A stretch of 64,000 nt of DNA, taken from NCBI GenBank assembly GCA_963842065.1, contig CAWJEW010000007.1, forward strand, positions 124,001 through 188,000. The letters run 5' to 3'. Positions 1 to 8,047 of the stretch are shown here, in pieces (within the stretch, counting starts at the first letter, position 1; each line of letters opens with the position of its first letter). Made by a program: the position numbers and the translations under genes. The notes under the pieces were generated by a model. That model had not been told where the DNA came from. It saw only the letters and a program-made list of their open reading frames with translations, and did no database searches. Source of the DNA: CAITWD01 sp963842065 (GTDB lineage Bacteria; Actinomycetota; Thermoleophilia; Miltoncostaeales; Miltoncostaeaceae).

Positions 1-426
1 ATATGCGGACAACGCCGACCCGAACGCGGCCAACCAGATCGTCGCGAGGTGCCAGCCCTCCGAGATCCGCTTGTAGCCGAAGATCCAGATCCCCAGGAAT
101 GTGGACTCGATAAAGAAGGCGGCCAGCGCCTCAACCGCGAGCGGGGCGCCGAACACGGAGCCCACATAGCGCGAATAGCCGGCCCAGTTCATGCCGAACT
201 GGAACTCCTGCACGATGCCGGTCACCACGCCGACCGCAAAGCTCAGGAGCATGATCTTCCCGAAGAAGCGGGTCAGGCGCATCCATTGCGGGTTGCGCGT
301 CTTGTACCAGGCCGTCTGGAAGGCGGCCACGATCCCCGCCATGCCGATGCTGATCGGCACGAACAGGAAGTGGTAGACGGTCGTGATGGCAAACTGCCAC
401 CGCGACAGCTCGACGACGTTACTCAC
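1..426 (-). CDS. cydA: Cytochrome bd ubiquinol oxidase subunit I (5' part only)
   Basis: Quinol:oxygen oxidoreductase subunit of the cytoplasmic membrane that carries the three haems of the bd oxidase. Only the first 142 residues are present; the gene runs off the left edge. The N-terminus reads VSNVVELSRWQFAITTVYHF and keeps the haem-ligand histidine at residue 19, as in E. coli CydA. Further in are EFQFGMNWAGYSRYVG and a PLAVEALAAFFIESTFLG helix, both hallmarks of the family. The GTG start at 426 follows a purine-rich GGGGGAGG about 6 bases upstream. Translation is unambiguous; cydB and the rest of the locus are outside the window. Confidence 0.93.
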   Translation of the reverse strand, partial: MSNVVELSRWQFAITTVYHFLFVPISIGMAGIVAAFQTAWYKTRNPQWMRLTRFFGKIMLLSFAVGVVTGIVQEFQFGMNWAGYSRYVGSVFGAPLAVEALAAFFIESTFLGIWIFGYKRISEGWHLATIWLAAFGSALSAY

Positions 427-974
427 TGTGGCGCCTCCCCCGGACCGAGCTGTCGATTACCCGGTCCTGCCGGAAGCGACGTGTCGCGGCATCCATCCGT
501 CCCGTGCATCGATCCCGACGTGACGACGGGCATGATTACCCCTCCTTGTTCGATAGACCGTGCACGGACCGAGCGCGTTCGCGTGGCCGGTCGGGTCGAC
601 GGTTCCCCACCTGGCCGTCCCGCTCGCACGGGGCGCATCCGAACACCAGAGCACCAGTCTGGGCCGTCCACCGACGATGGGCGGCACCGAGATCACGGGG
701 TCGATCTGCCAAGGGGGAAAGGGTCGTGGTATCGATGTACCGCGGGCAGGCAAACCTGTGAGTCGGCTGTGACACGCGCGAATCCTCGCCAGCCACTACC
801 CTTTCTCACATCGTGGATTTCACGGACTCGCCTTGCAGGAAAGCCACAAATTGTTAACCGCACCGCAAGACAAATCCGTGAGCCCGTCCCGCGCGCAGCG
901 CACGCGACCGGGTCGGAGCGTCGGTGCGCCGCTCGGACTTTTGCTTACTTTTCGCAGTGGAAAGGTATGCATAA
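427..974. other. Intergenic region between cydA and the hydrolase pair
   Basis: 548 bases between divergent genes with no frame that looks like a protein. It should hold the promoters of cydA (leftward) and of the hydrolase pair (rightward). A 10-bp perfect palindrome, CCGTGCACGG, lies at 558-567. Two TGTGA half-sites sit close together near 757-772 as a direct repeat rather than an inverted one. I could not assign a Rex, CRP or other redox-regulator operator. Confidence 0.5.
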
Positions 975-1868
975 GTGCCCGTTGAGTACCAGCTCGTCAC
1001 GCTGACGGGAGCCGATGGCCAGGAGCACGACGCGCTGTTTGTCATCGACGAGCGCGCGGCGCGGCGGCGGACGCGCATGACCGGGCGGCGAACCGCCTGC
1101 ATGCACGTGCACGGGATCATGGGCAACTTCCTCGTGGGCACCTTGCGGTTCCTGCCGGCCCCGCTGGCGCGCGAGGGATTCCCCGTGCTGATCGTCGAGA
1201 CCAGGATGGGCAACATCGGCCAGCTCGTCGGCCCGGGCATCTTCGACCTCGCCCGCCAAGACTTGACCGCGGGCGCCGAATGGCTGCGCACCAATGGCTG
1301 GGATCACCTGATCTCGATGGGGTATTCGAGCGGCGCGGCGCTGTCGACGCGCTGGGCGGCCACCGAGCATGTCCCGTTGCTGCGCGGCCTCGCCCTCCTG
1401 GGGGCGCCATGGGGACTCCCAGAGGCGATGGAGGCGCGCGCGGCTCGCTGGGGGGCGCGGCCAGGCTACGACGAGATCTACGCGCAAGCCGGCGGGATCG
1501 TGCACGATCCCGCCGGCGCGGACGCGGACCGGCTGTTTGTCATCGAGCACAGCCGCGGGCCCTCGGCGCGTCCCCAGGATTCCGAGGTCTATACGTACCG
1601 CACCTGGTGGCATTCGCGCGGGCCACGGGCAACCGCCGCCAAGACCCACCTGCAGATCGCGCAGGTCCGGGCGCCGATCCTGCTGGTCCAGGGTACGAAG
1701 GACATCATCGTCTCGCCCGAGGAGGCCGAACAGCTTGCCGACGTCGCACGGGCCGGTGGCAACGACCAGGTGCACATCTCGGTCATCGAGGGCGCTGACC
1801 ATTCCTTCGCGGGGCGCGAGTTCGTGACGATCGAGGCCGTGGTGCGCTGGCTGCGGGAGCACGCGTGA
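975..1868 (+). CDS. Alpha/beta hydrolase, first of a tandem pair
   Basis: Predicted cytoplasmic serine hydrolase of 297 residues; substrate unknown. The alpha/beta fold is shown by an early HGIMGN oxyanion-hole segment (residues 46-51), a GYSSG nucleophile elbow (Ser118), an acid in QGTKDIIVS (Asp243) and a C-terminal histidine in EGADHSF (His276). These form a complete catalytic triad. GTG start at 975 with GGAAAGG about 9 bases upstream. Its stop overlaps the GTG start of the next gene (GTGA at 1865-1868), so the two are almost certainly co-transcribed. Both proteins share a YTYRTWWHSRGP-type block that is not a general hydrolase motif, which suggests duplication and a common ligand. An esterase, lipase or dienelactone-hydrolase-like role is possible but not shown. 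Confidence 0.8.
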   Translation: MPVEYQLVTLTGADGQEHDALFVIDERAARRRTRMTGRRTACMHVHGIMGNFLVGTLRFLPAPLAREGFPVLIVETRMGNIGQLVGPGIFDLARQDLTAGAEWLRTNGWDHLISMGYSSGAALSTRWAATEHVPLLRGLALLGAPWGLPEAMEARAARWGARPGYDEIYAQAGGIVHDPAGADADRLFVIEHSRGPSARPQDSEVYTYRTWWHSRGPRATAAKTHLQIAQVRAPILLVQGTKDIIVSPEEAEQLADVARAGGNDQVHISVIEGADHSFAGREFVTIEAVVRWLREHA

Positions 1869-3007
1869 CCACCCGTCGGGATGCCTATCATCCCCGGCTG
1901 ACCAAGCCGGCCCCGATCGTGCGCCGAGCCCCGGCGTTCGGCAAGGATGACGCCCACATCGAAACGGACTTGATCGTCATCCCCACCGACGACGGCCACA
2001 GCTGGGACGGGATGATCTTCCGGCCGCGCCACGGGGCGATCGACCCGCGGCTGGCGGTGCTGGTGATCCACGGGTCGGTCGGGCACTACCTGACGGGCAT
2101 GCCGCGGCGGCTGGCGTTCCATCTGGCCCAAGAGGGCTACGCCGCGCTCACGGCAAATACGCGGATGGCCAACTACGGAGTGTTCTTCGGCACCGGGTTG
2201 ATCGATCGCGCCCAGTTGGACATCGCGGCCGCCGTCCGGGCACTGCGCGAGCGGGGCTTCCGGCGCATCATCCTGTTGGGGTACAGCCTGGGGTCGACGA
2301 TGGTCACCCACTACCAGGCCGTCACCGCGCCGCCGGAGGTCGTCGGCGTGTGCACCATCGCCCATCCCCTGTCGCTGCCCCAGGCGCTGCGGCGACGCTG
2401 GGATCGGTTCGGGAGCATCCCCAGCTACGACGAGATGTGCGCGATTATCAGCCGTCAGATGGAGGGCGGCGACGACCCTGCGCGTGACCGCATCATCATC
2501 GTGCGCCGGGCGACAGGCCCGTCGGACCGTCCCGAGCACGCGGAGATCTGGACCTACCGGACCTGGTGGCACTCGCGCGGGCCCGAGGCGCTGTCGGCCG
2601 AGTCCCGGCGCTGGGTCGGCCTGTTGCGTGTGCCACTCGGGCTGATCCAGGCCGCCGCAGACCCCCTCATCTCGGAGGCCGACGGTCGCCTGTTGGCCAC
2701 AATGGCCCGTGACGGGGGCTGCCCGGAGGTCCATCTGGAGTACGTAGACGGCGCCAACCACACCTTCGACGGACACGAGCTCGACGCGGTCGACGCCGCA
2801 GTCGGTTGGGTCACGCGGCTTGCCCGTGAGGTCCGTGAGGCCCGCACTGGCCGCGGGCCGCTAGCCCAACGGGGAGCTGGATCACGCTCCGCCCCCCGCG
2901 GCGCGGGAACGGAGCGTGATCAGAACGACGACTTGCGCGCCGCGCCGAACACCGCGCCGAGGCGTTCCATGCCCTCGGAGATCTCGGAGGGGCTGACCCC
3001 GCTGTAG
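1865..3007 (+). CDS. Alpha/beta hydrolase, second of a tandem pair; doubtful C-terminus
   Basis: Paralogue of the preceding hydrolase, coupled to it by a GTGA overlap. Triad residues are Ser141 in GYSLG, Asp266 in AAADPLIS and His299 in DGANHTF; a WTYRTWWHSRGP block is shared with the first copy. The fold ends near residue 320. As written the frame runs on for about 60 low-complexity residues, through a strong hairpin (2880-2921) and 88 bases into the opposite-strand aminotransferase. A TAG in the +1 frame at 2862-2864 would end the protein just before the hairpin, as expected for a normal gene. A single-base sequence error or a recent frameshift near the 3' end is therefore likely. The core call is firm; the last 50 or so residues should not be trusted. 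Confidence 0.75.
   Translation: MTTRRDAYHPRLTKPAPIVRRAPAFGKDDAHIETDLIVIPTDDGHSWDGMIFRPRHGAIDPRLAVLVIHGSVGHYLTGMPRRLAFHLAQEGYAALTANTRMANYGVFFGTGLIDRAQLDIAAAVRALRERGFRRIILLGYSLGSTMVTHYQAVTAPPEVVGVCTIAHPLSLPQALRRRWDRFGSIPSYDEMCAIISRQMEGGDDPARDRIIIVRRATGPSDRPEHAEIWTYRTWWHSRGPEALSAESRRWVGLLRVPLGLIQAAADPLISEADGRLLATMARDGGCPEVHLEYVDGANHTFDGHELDAVDAAVGWVTRLAREVREARTGRGPLAQRGAGSRSAPRGAGTERDQNDDLRAAPNTAPRRSMPSEISEGLTPL
2880..2921. terminator. Bidirectional terminator hairpin between convergent genes
   Basis: Perfect 12-bp inverted repeat, GATCACGCTCCG at 2880-2891 and CGGAGCGTGATC at 2910-2921, with an 18-base GC-rich loop. It sits where the second hydrolase should end and abuts the aminotransferase stop at 2920-2922. 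There is no U-run on either side, as is common in high-GC genomes. Confidence 0.65.
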
Positions 3008-4044
3008 GCCAGCCGCAAGGTGCGCTCGCCCCCGTCGAGAACGCAATCGGTACCTTTGACGTAGGCGATGCCTGCGGCTGCGGCGGGCTCGAACAGCGCA
3101 TCCGCCGACAGGCCCTCCGGCAGCTCGAGCCACATGAAGAACCCGCCGTGGGGCGGGGTGCAGACGGTACCCTCGGGCATTTGCACGAGCCCGGCGGCCA
3201 TCGCGTCCCGGCGCTCGCGCATGAGGTTGGTCACGTGGGCGATGTTGCCCGGCAGATGCCCACCGGTCACCAGCTGTGCGATCGCGGCTTCGGCCAAGAG
3301 CGACGGTGAGATGTACGTCCGCGATGCCGCAGCGGCGAGCGTGGCCGACACCTCCTTCGGGGCGACGATGTAGCCGACACGCAATCCCGGGGCGACCGTC
3401 TTGGAAAACGACGATGTGAACATCACCTTGCCGCCCTCGTGTGCGGCGAACAGCCCCGGGAGTGGCTCACCCTCGAAACGCAGCTTGCCGTAGGGGTCGT
3501 CCTCAAGCAGCCAGAAGCCGTACCGGTCCACGAGCTCCAAGAGCGCCGTGCGCTTGGCGGCCGAGATGGTCGCCCCGGACGGGTTCTGAAAATTCGGGAT
3601 CGTGTAGAGCAGCTTCGGCACGCGACCGGCTGCGCACGCCGCCGCCAGTGCCTCGACGTCGAGCCCGTCGGCCTGGACCGGGATCGGCAAGACGTCCATG
3701 CCGTGTAGCCGCAGCTGCAAGAGCGCGCGGTCGTAGGTCGGCGCCTCGACGGCAACCAGGTCGCCGGGCGACAGGAGCGTGTCAAGCATGAACACGTAGC
3801 CCTGCAGAGAGCCGTTGGTCACAAAGACCTGGTCCGGGCTCACCCCATGGTCCCGCGCGAGCACCTCGCGCAGGGGCGCGTACCCCTGGCCGGTCCCGTA
3901 GGAGAGCACGCGCGTGGCATCGGCAGCGAGCGCAGCCGCTGTGCACGTCGCAATCAGGTCACCCGACAGGGCTTCGGGGCATGGGGCACCCCGGGCGAAT
4001 GAAATGGCAGTCGACACGACCCGGCACTCTAGCGGGCGGGTCAT
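2920..4044 (-). CDS. PLP-dependent aminotransferase, class I/II
   Basis: Fold-type I aminotransferase of 374 residues, close to the 2-aminoadipate/aromatic (MocR C-terminal domain-like) group. Visible landmarks are SYGTGQGYAPLRE (49-60), TNGSLQG (76-82), IPNFQNPSG (149-157), the PLP-phenol aspartate region EDDPYGKLRF (181-190), the Schiff-base lysine Lys215 in SSFSKTVAPGLRVGY, and GGFFMW near residue 300. No N-terminal GntR domain is present, so this is an enzyme, not a MocR regulator. Substrate specificity cannot be read from sequence. It faces the hydrolase pair and shares the terminator region with it. Confidence 0.85.
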   Translation of the reverse strand: MTRPLECRVVSTAISFARGAPCPEALSGDLIATCTAAALAADATRVLSYGTGQGYAPLREVLARDHGVSPDQVFVTNGSLQGYVFMLDTLLSPGDLVAVEAPTYDRALLQLRLHGMDVLPIPVQADGLDVEALAAACAAGRVPKLLYTIPNFQNPSGATISAAKRTALLELVDRYGFWLLEDDPYGKLRFEGEPLPGLFAAHEGGKVMFTSSFSKTVAPGLRVGYIVAPKEVSATLAAAASRTYISPSLLAEAAIAQLVTGGHLPGNIAHVTNLMRERRDAMAAGLVQMPEGTVCTPPHGGFFMWLELPEGLSADALFEPAAAAGIAYVKGTDCVLDGGERTLRLAYSGVSPSEISEGMERLGAVFGAARKSSF

Positions 4045-4201
4045 GGGACTGGGCGCGACGTGCGCTTGTCAGGATCGCCACGTACCCCGCGAGGCGCAGC
4101 ACCCGGCGGCGCGGGCAGCGCGGTCGATATGAGTAGGATGGCCGATGGCACCGCCATCGCGCGGTGCGACCTGTTTGGTCACCACGTCACAGGGGCGTCG
4201 C

Positions 4202-5353
4202 TTGGACCTTTTTGAATATCAGGGCAAGCAACTGTTCGCACGCCACGGGATCACCGTCCCGAGCGGCGAAGTCGCCGAGACTCCGGAGGCCGCCCGAGCG
4301 GCTGCCGAGCGGATCGGGGGCACGGTTGTCGTCAAGGCGCAGGTGCAGATCGGTGGGCGGGGCAAGGCGGGTGGTATCCAGCTGGCCAACACGCCCGAAG
4401 AAGCCGAAGCCCACGCACGCAACATTCTCGGCATGGACATCCGCGGCCACATCGTCCACTCGGTGTGGATCGAGGCCGCCTCGGAGATCGCCAAGGAGTA
4501 CTACGCCTCCGTCACGTTCGACCGCAGCGAGAAGAAGCCGCTGGTGATGTTGTCGGCCGCCGGCGGCATGGACATCGAGGAGGTCGCGGCGACCCAGCCG
4601 GAGAAGCTGGCGACGCTGCATGTCGACCCGCTGACCGGATTCCAGGCACACCACGCCCGCTGGCTCGTGTACCACGCCGGGATCGACGAGGGCGCCCAGG
4701 CGGGCGTCGTCAAGATCCTGCAGCAGCTCTACCGAGCCTTCACCGAGCTCGACACGATGCTCGTGGAGATCAACCCGCTGATCTGGACCGCCGCCGGCGA
4801 TGTCGTCGCGCTCGACGCGAAGGTCACGATCGACAACAACGCGCTGTATCGGCATCCCGACCTGCTCGAACTCCAGCAGTCGGTCACCGAAGACCCGCAG
4901 GAACGGCTCGCCCAGGAGAAGGGCGTCACCTACGTCAAGCTTGATGGTGATGTCGGCATCCTCGGCAACGGCGCGGGCCTGGTGATGAGCACGCTCGACG
5001 TCGTGGCACTGGCCGGCGGCCGGCCTGCCAACTTTCTCGACGCGGGCGGCGGCTCCAAGGCCGACGAGGTTGTCACGGCCCTTGAGGTGCTGTTGTCAGA
5101 CCCCAAGGTCAAGGTACTGCTGATCAACATCTTCGGCGGCATCACCCGCTGCGACGAGGTCGCCAAGGGCCTTCTGACCGCGCTCGACAACCTCGGCGCC
5201 ACGCTGCCGATCGTCGTGCGCTTGGAAGGGACGAACGAGGACGAGGGTCGCAAGATCATCGCCGAGCAGGCACCGCCGAACGTTGTTGTCGAAGCAACCA
5301 TGCTCTCCGCCGCACAGCGCGCGGTCGAGCTGGCGAAGGGGGTCGTGGCATGA
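4202..5353 (+). CDS. sucC: Succinate-CoA ligase (ADP-forming) beta subunit
   Basis: ATP-grasp subunit of succinyl-CoA synthetase (TCA cycle, substrate-level phosphorylation). I start it at the TTG at 4202, giving LDLFEYQGKQLFARHGI, the conserved SucC N-terminus, with AGGGG 6-10 bases upstream; this gives 383 residues against 388 in E. coli. An in-frame ATG at 4145 would add 19 non-conserved residues. A TAGGAT hexamer at 4134-4139 probably is the -10 box and would give a leader of about 55 bases. Family motifs include KAQVQIGGRGKAGG, the ATP-grasp EINPL segment and GGGSKADEV. ATGA overlap with sucD. Confidence 0.96.
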   Translation: MDLFEYQGKQLFARHGITVPSGEVAETPEAARAAAERIGGTVVVKAQVQIGGRGKAGGIQLANTPEEAEAHARNILGMDIRGHIVHSVWIEAASEIAKEYYASVTFDRSEKKPLVMLSAAGGMDIEEVAATQPEKLATLHVDPLTGFQAHHARWLVYHAGIDEGAQAGVVKILQQLYRAFTELDTMLVEINPLIWTAAGDVVALDAKVTIDNNALYRHPDLLELQQSVTEDPQERLAQEKGVTYVKLDGDVGILGNGAGLVMSTLDVVALAGGRPANFLDAGGGSKADEVVTALEVLLSDPKVKVLLINIFGGITRCDEVAKGLLTALDNLGATLPIVVRLEGTNEDEGRKIIAEQAPPNVVVEATMLSAAQRAVELAKGVVA

Positions 5354-6225
5354 GCATCCTGGTCGACAAGAACACCAAGCTGGTCGTGCAGGGCGTCACC
5401 GGCCGCGAGGGCGCCTTCCACGCGACCCGCAACAAGGCCTACGGCACCGACGTGGTTGCCGGCGTGACTCCAGGCAAGGCCGGGCAGGACGTCGCGGGGA
5501 TTCCCGTCTTCAACACCGTGCGTGACGCGGTCGAGGAGACCGGCGCGAACACCGCGATGGTCTTCGTGCCACCTCGCTTCGCCACCGATGCGCTCTACGA
5601 GGCGATCGAAAGCGGCGTCGATCTGATCATCTGCATCACGGAGGGCATCCCTGCCCACGACATGCTGCGCGTCTACACGCACCTGCGACGTGGCAACCAG
5701 ACGCTGGTCGGGCCGAACTGCCCCGGCATCATTAGCCCAGGCCGGGCATCGGTGGGGATCATGCCGACCCAGGTCTTCAACCCGGGCCGCGTCGGCCTGG
5801 TCTCGCGCTCGGGCACGCTGACCTACCAGATCTCCGAGGAACTCGCGCAGCTCGGGATCGGTCAGAGCACCGTGGTGGGCATCGGCGGTGACCCGGTCGT
5901 CGGCTCGTCGTTCATCGACATCGTGGGCCGCTTCGACCAGGACCCCGAGACCGATCTGATCGTCATGGTCGGCGAGATCGGCGGCAACGAGGAGGAGAAG
6001 GCCGCGGACTTCATCGCCGAGCACGTCTCGACGCCCGTGGTCAGCTACATCGCCGGCTTCCAGGCGCCGCCTGGCAAGCAGATGGGCCACGCCGGCGCGA
6101 TCATCACCGGCTCCTCGGGAACTGCCCAGGGAAAGAAGCAGGCGCTGGAGGCCAAAGGCGTCCGGGTCGGGACGAGCCCGACCGAGGTCGCACACCTCGT
6201 CCAGGAGACGCTGGCCGCCCGGTAG
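5350..6225 (+). CDS. sucD: Succinate-CoA ligase alpha subunit
   Basis: CoA-binding and phosphohistidine subunit that partners SucC; 291 residues against 289 in E. coli. The N-terminal Rossmann-like CoA domain has VQGVTGREGAFH (13-24), followed by GPNCPGIISPG and the active-site phosphohistidine His247 in QMGHAGAII. The ATG at 5350 overlaps the sucC stop by 4 bases, so the subunits are translationally coupled. No oddities. Confidence 0.97.
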   Translation: MSILVDKNTKLVVQGVTGREGAFHATRNKAYGTDVVAGVTPGKAGQDVAGIPVFNTVRDAVEETGANTAMVFVPPRFATDALYEAIESGVDLIICITEGIPAHDMLRVYTHLRRGNQTLVGPNCPGIISPGRASVGIMPTQVFNPGRVGLVSRSGTLTYQISEELAQLGIGQSTVVGIGGDPVVGSSFIDIVGRFDQDPETDLIVMVGEIGGNEEEKAADFIAEHVSTPVVSYIAGFQAPPGKQMGHAGAIITGSSGTAQGKKQALEAKGVRVGTSPTEVAHLVQETLAAR

Positions 6226-6277
6226 CCGACGCACGCTCCGTGCCGCCGTGCTGCACCGGTCGCTGCATGTTCTATGC

Positions 6278-6305
6278 GGCCTCCCTCGCGACGCGACGGG
6301 AGGCC
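6278..6305 (+). terminator. Hairpin after sucCD
   Basis: GGCCTCCC (6278-6285) pairs with GGGAGGCC (6298-6305); an inner TCGC/GCGA pairing extends the stem past a one-base bulge. It lies about 50 bases after the sucD stop in a 199-base gap. No U-run follows, so the terminator role is inferred from strength and position. Confidence 0.45.
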
Positions 6306-6424
6306 GTCTGCGCCGCCGGCCCCGACATCAGGGATACTCCCTGGGCCGCAACGCGGCACGTCACCGATGTCGCTGCGGATTGCGCGCGGGACGCTCTGGA
6401 TGACCCCCCGATGAAAGGATCGCT

Positions 6425-6895
6425 ATGGGACCTGGCTACCGACACGTCGCTTGCTGCGTTGAAGGCTCGCTAGCGCATACGGCCGTGATCGCGGCCGGCG
6501 TGCGCATGCTCGCCGACGAGGACGCCACGCTGACGCTGCTCCACGTGGTCACGCAGCCGATCGCGATGATGGCGACCCCGGCACCGGACATCTCCGGGTT
6601 GTTCGAGAGCGCCGAAACCTGGCTGAAGGGGGTCGTCAACGAGACCCAGGCCGCGCTGCGCGCGGCCGGCTCGAAGGCGCAGGTCGACGGGGTGCTGCTC
6701 GAAGGACACCCGGGCATCTCCGTGGTCAGCTGGGCCAAGGAGTCCGACGTCGACCTCGTCGTGGCCGCCTCGCATCGCGGCCATTTCGACCGCGCACTGC
6801 TTGGATCGTTTGCGACCTACGTCGCCTACCACTCGCCCTGCGACGTCCACCTGGTGCGCCCGGAACTGGCTGCCGAAGAGGCCGACGCGAAGTAA
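6425..6895 (+). CDS. Universal stress protein (UspA family)
   Basis: Single-domain UspA-fold protein of 156 residues. The fold is seen in HVACCVEGS at the N-terminus, TLLHVV in the middle and the C-terminal nucleotide-binding segment ASHRGHFDRALLGSFA. The first glycine of the usual G-x2-G-x9-G-S/T ATP motif is replaced by serine here, so ATP binding may be weak. ATG at 6425 with AAAGGAT about 6 bases upstream. The next gene is a group-2-like sigma factor 120 bases downstream on the same strand, consistent with a stress context, although a shared transcript is not proven. Confidence 0.82.
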   Translation: MGPGYRHVACCVEGSLAHTAVIAAGVRMLADEDATLTLLHVVTQPIAMMATPAPDISGLFESAETWLKGVVNETQAALRAAGSKAQVDGVLLEGHPGISVVSWAKESDVDLVVAASHRGHFDRALLGSFATYVAYHSPCDVHLVRPELAAEEADAK

Positions 6896-7018
6896 GCGCA
6901 CCCGCGCAGGGCATCGGCGTCCCGGCGCTCGCGGCTCGCGTGGTCCCGTAATCACGCGCACCGCGGGTACGGGTTCTCCCCGATGCCGAACGGGGCCCGC
7001 GCTCGGAGACTTTCGTTT

Positions 7019-8047
7019 ATGAGCACGACCGCCCTTCCTCCAGCGGTAGACACCAGCCACGCACTGCGGGATCTCGACGCCATCTGGGCCGAGATCCCGC
7101 GACACTCCCCCAGCCGCCATGCACAGGCCGACCCGCCTCGCGGCGCCCCAACTCGGACGACGCCGGATCGGCCCGCCCTCGTCGAGGACGAGGTCGACTG
7201 GGTCGCGGATTCCGACAGCCCGGGAATCGACGCGCTACAGCTGTTTCTCAGCCAGATGCGGGCGATTCCCCTGCTGACCGCGGGTGAAGAAATCGCGCTG
7301 GCCAAGCGCATCGAGGCCGGCGATGCGGCGGCCAAGGAACGCATGGTGCAGAGCAATCTGCGCTTGGTCGTCTCGATCGCCAAGCCCTATCAGGGCCAGG
7401 GCCTGAGCTTGCTCGACCTCATCCAGGACGGCGTGCTCGGCCTCATCCGTGCGGTGGAGCGCTTCGACTGGCGCCGCGGCCACAAGTTCTCGACGTACGC
7501 CACCTGGTGGATCCGCCAGGCCGTGCAGCGCGGCCTGGCCGACGCCGGACGCACGATCCGCCTTCCCATCCACGCGGTGGAGCGGGAGCGGGCCGTGATG
7601 CGCGTCGAGCGGGAGCTCGAGCAGCGGCTGGGCCGGTGCCCGACCGACGAGCAGATCGCCGAGCAGACGAGCCTGCGGCCGTCGTGGGTCGCCTCCGTCC
7701 GCGAGAGCGCCCGGGTCGTTGCGAGCCTGGACCGCCCGATCGGCGACGACCGCGACACTACGCTCGGTGATGTCATTGAGATCGCCGACGACACCCCGAC
7801 GCCGTTCGACGACATCGCCGGCTGGCAGCGCTCAGCGGCGATCGCCCAAGCATTCGACCGGCTCCCCGAACGTGATCGCCGGGTCATGCAGCTGCGCTAC
7901 GGCATAGCCGGGGAGGAGCCGCACTCGGGTGCCGACACGGCCCGCACAATGCAGATCTCGCCCGACGCCGTGCGCCGTACCGAAGCACGCGCGCTGCGGA
8001 CGCTGGCGGGCAGCAGCGAGCTCGCCAGCTTCCAAGACGCCGCCTAG
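7019..8047 (+). CDS. Sigma-70 family factor with divergent region 4.2
   Basis: Group-2-like sigma factor of 342 residues. Region 1.2 begins at DALQLFLSQMRAIPLLTAGE; region 2 is well conserved, with NLRLVVSIAKPYQGQGLSLL and KFSTYATWWIRQAVQRGLAD; region 3 follows with RTIRLPIHAVE. Region 4 departs from the primary sigma factor encoded at 17259: the usual VTRERIRQIEN helix is replaced by ISPDAVRRTEARALRTL. The -10 readout should be standard while the -35 readout is probably altered. ATG at 7019 with GGAG about 11 bases upstream; an in-frame ATG at 6983 is an alternative. Its TAG is shared with the opposite-strand carboxylase gene (CTAG at 8044-8047). Confidence 0.88.
   Translation: MSTTALPPAVDTSHALRDLDAIWAEIPRHSPSRHAQADPPRGAPTRTTPDRPALVEDEVDWVADSDSPGIDALQLFLSQMRAIPLLTAGEEIALAKRIEAGDAAAKERMVQSNLRLVVSIAKPYQGQGLSLLDLIQDGVLGLIRAVERFDWRRGHKFSTYATWWIRQAVQRGLADAGRTIRLPIHAVERERAVMRVERELEQRLGRCPTDEQIAEQTSLRPSWVASVRESARVVASLDRPIGDDRDTTLGDVIEIADDTPTPFDDIAGWQRSAAIAQAFDRLPERDRRVMQLRYGIAGEEPHSGADTARTMQISPDAVRRTEARALRTLAGSSELASFQDAA

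Noticed and set aside
757..772. A CRP- or Rex-like operator between cydA and the hydrolases
   Set aside because: The TGTGA half-sites form a direct, not inverted, repeat, and no TTGTGA-N6-TCACAA pattern is present.
4145..4201. ATG at 4145 as a leaderless sucC start
   Set aside because: A TAGGAT hexamer sits 5 bases upstream, but the added 19 residues are not SucC-like, whereas the TTG at 4202 has a ribosome site and the conserved N-terminus.
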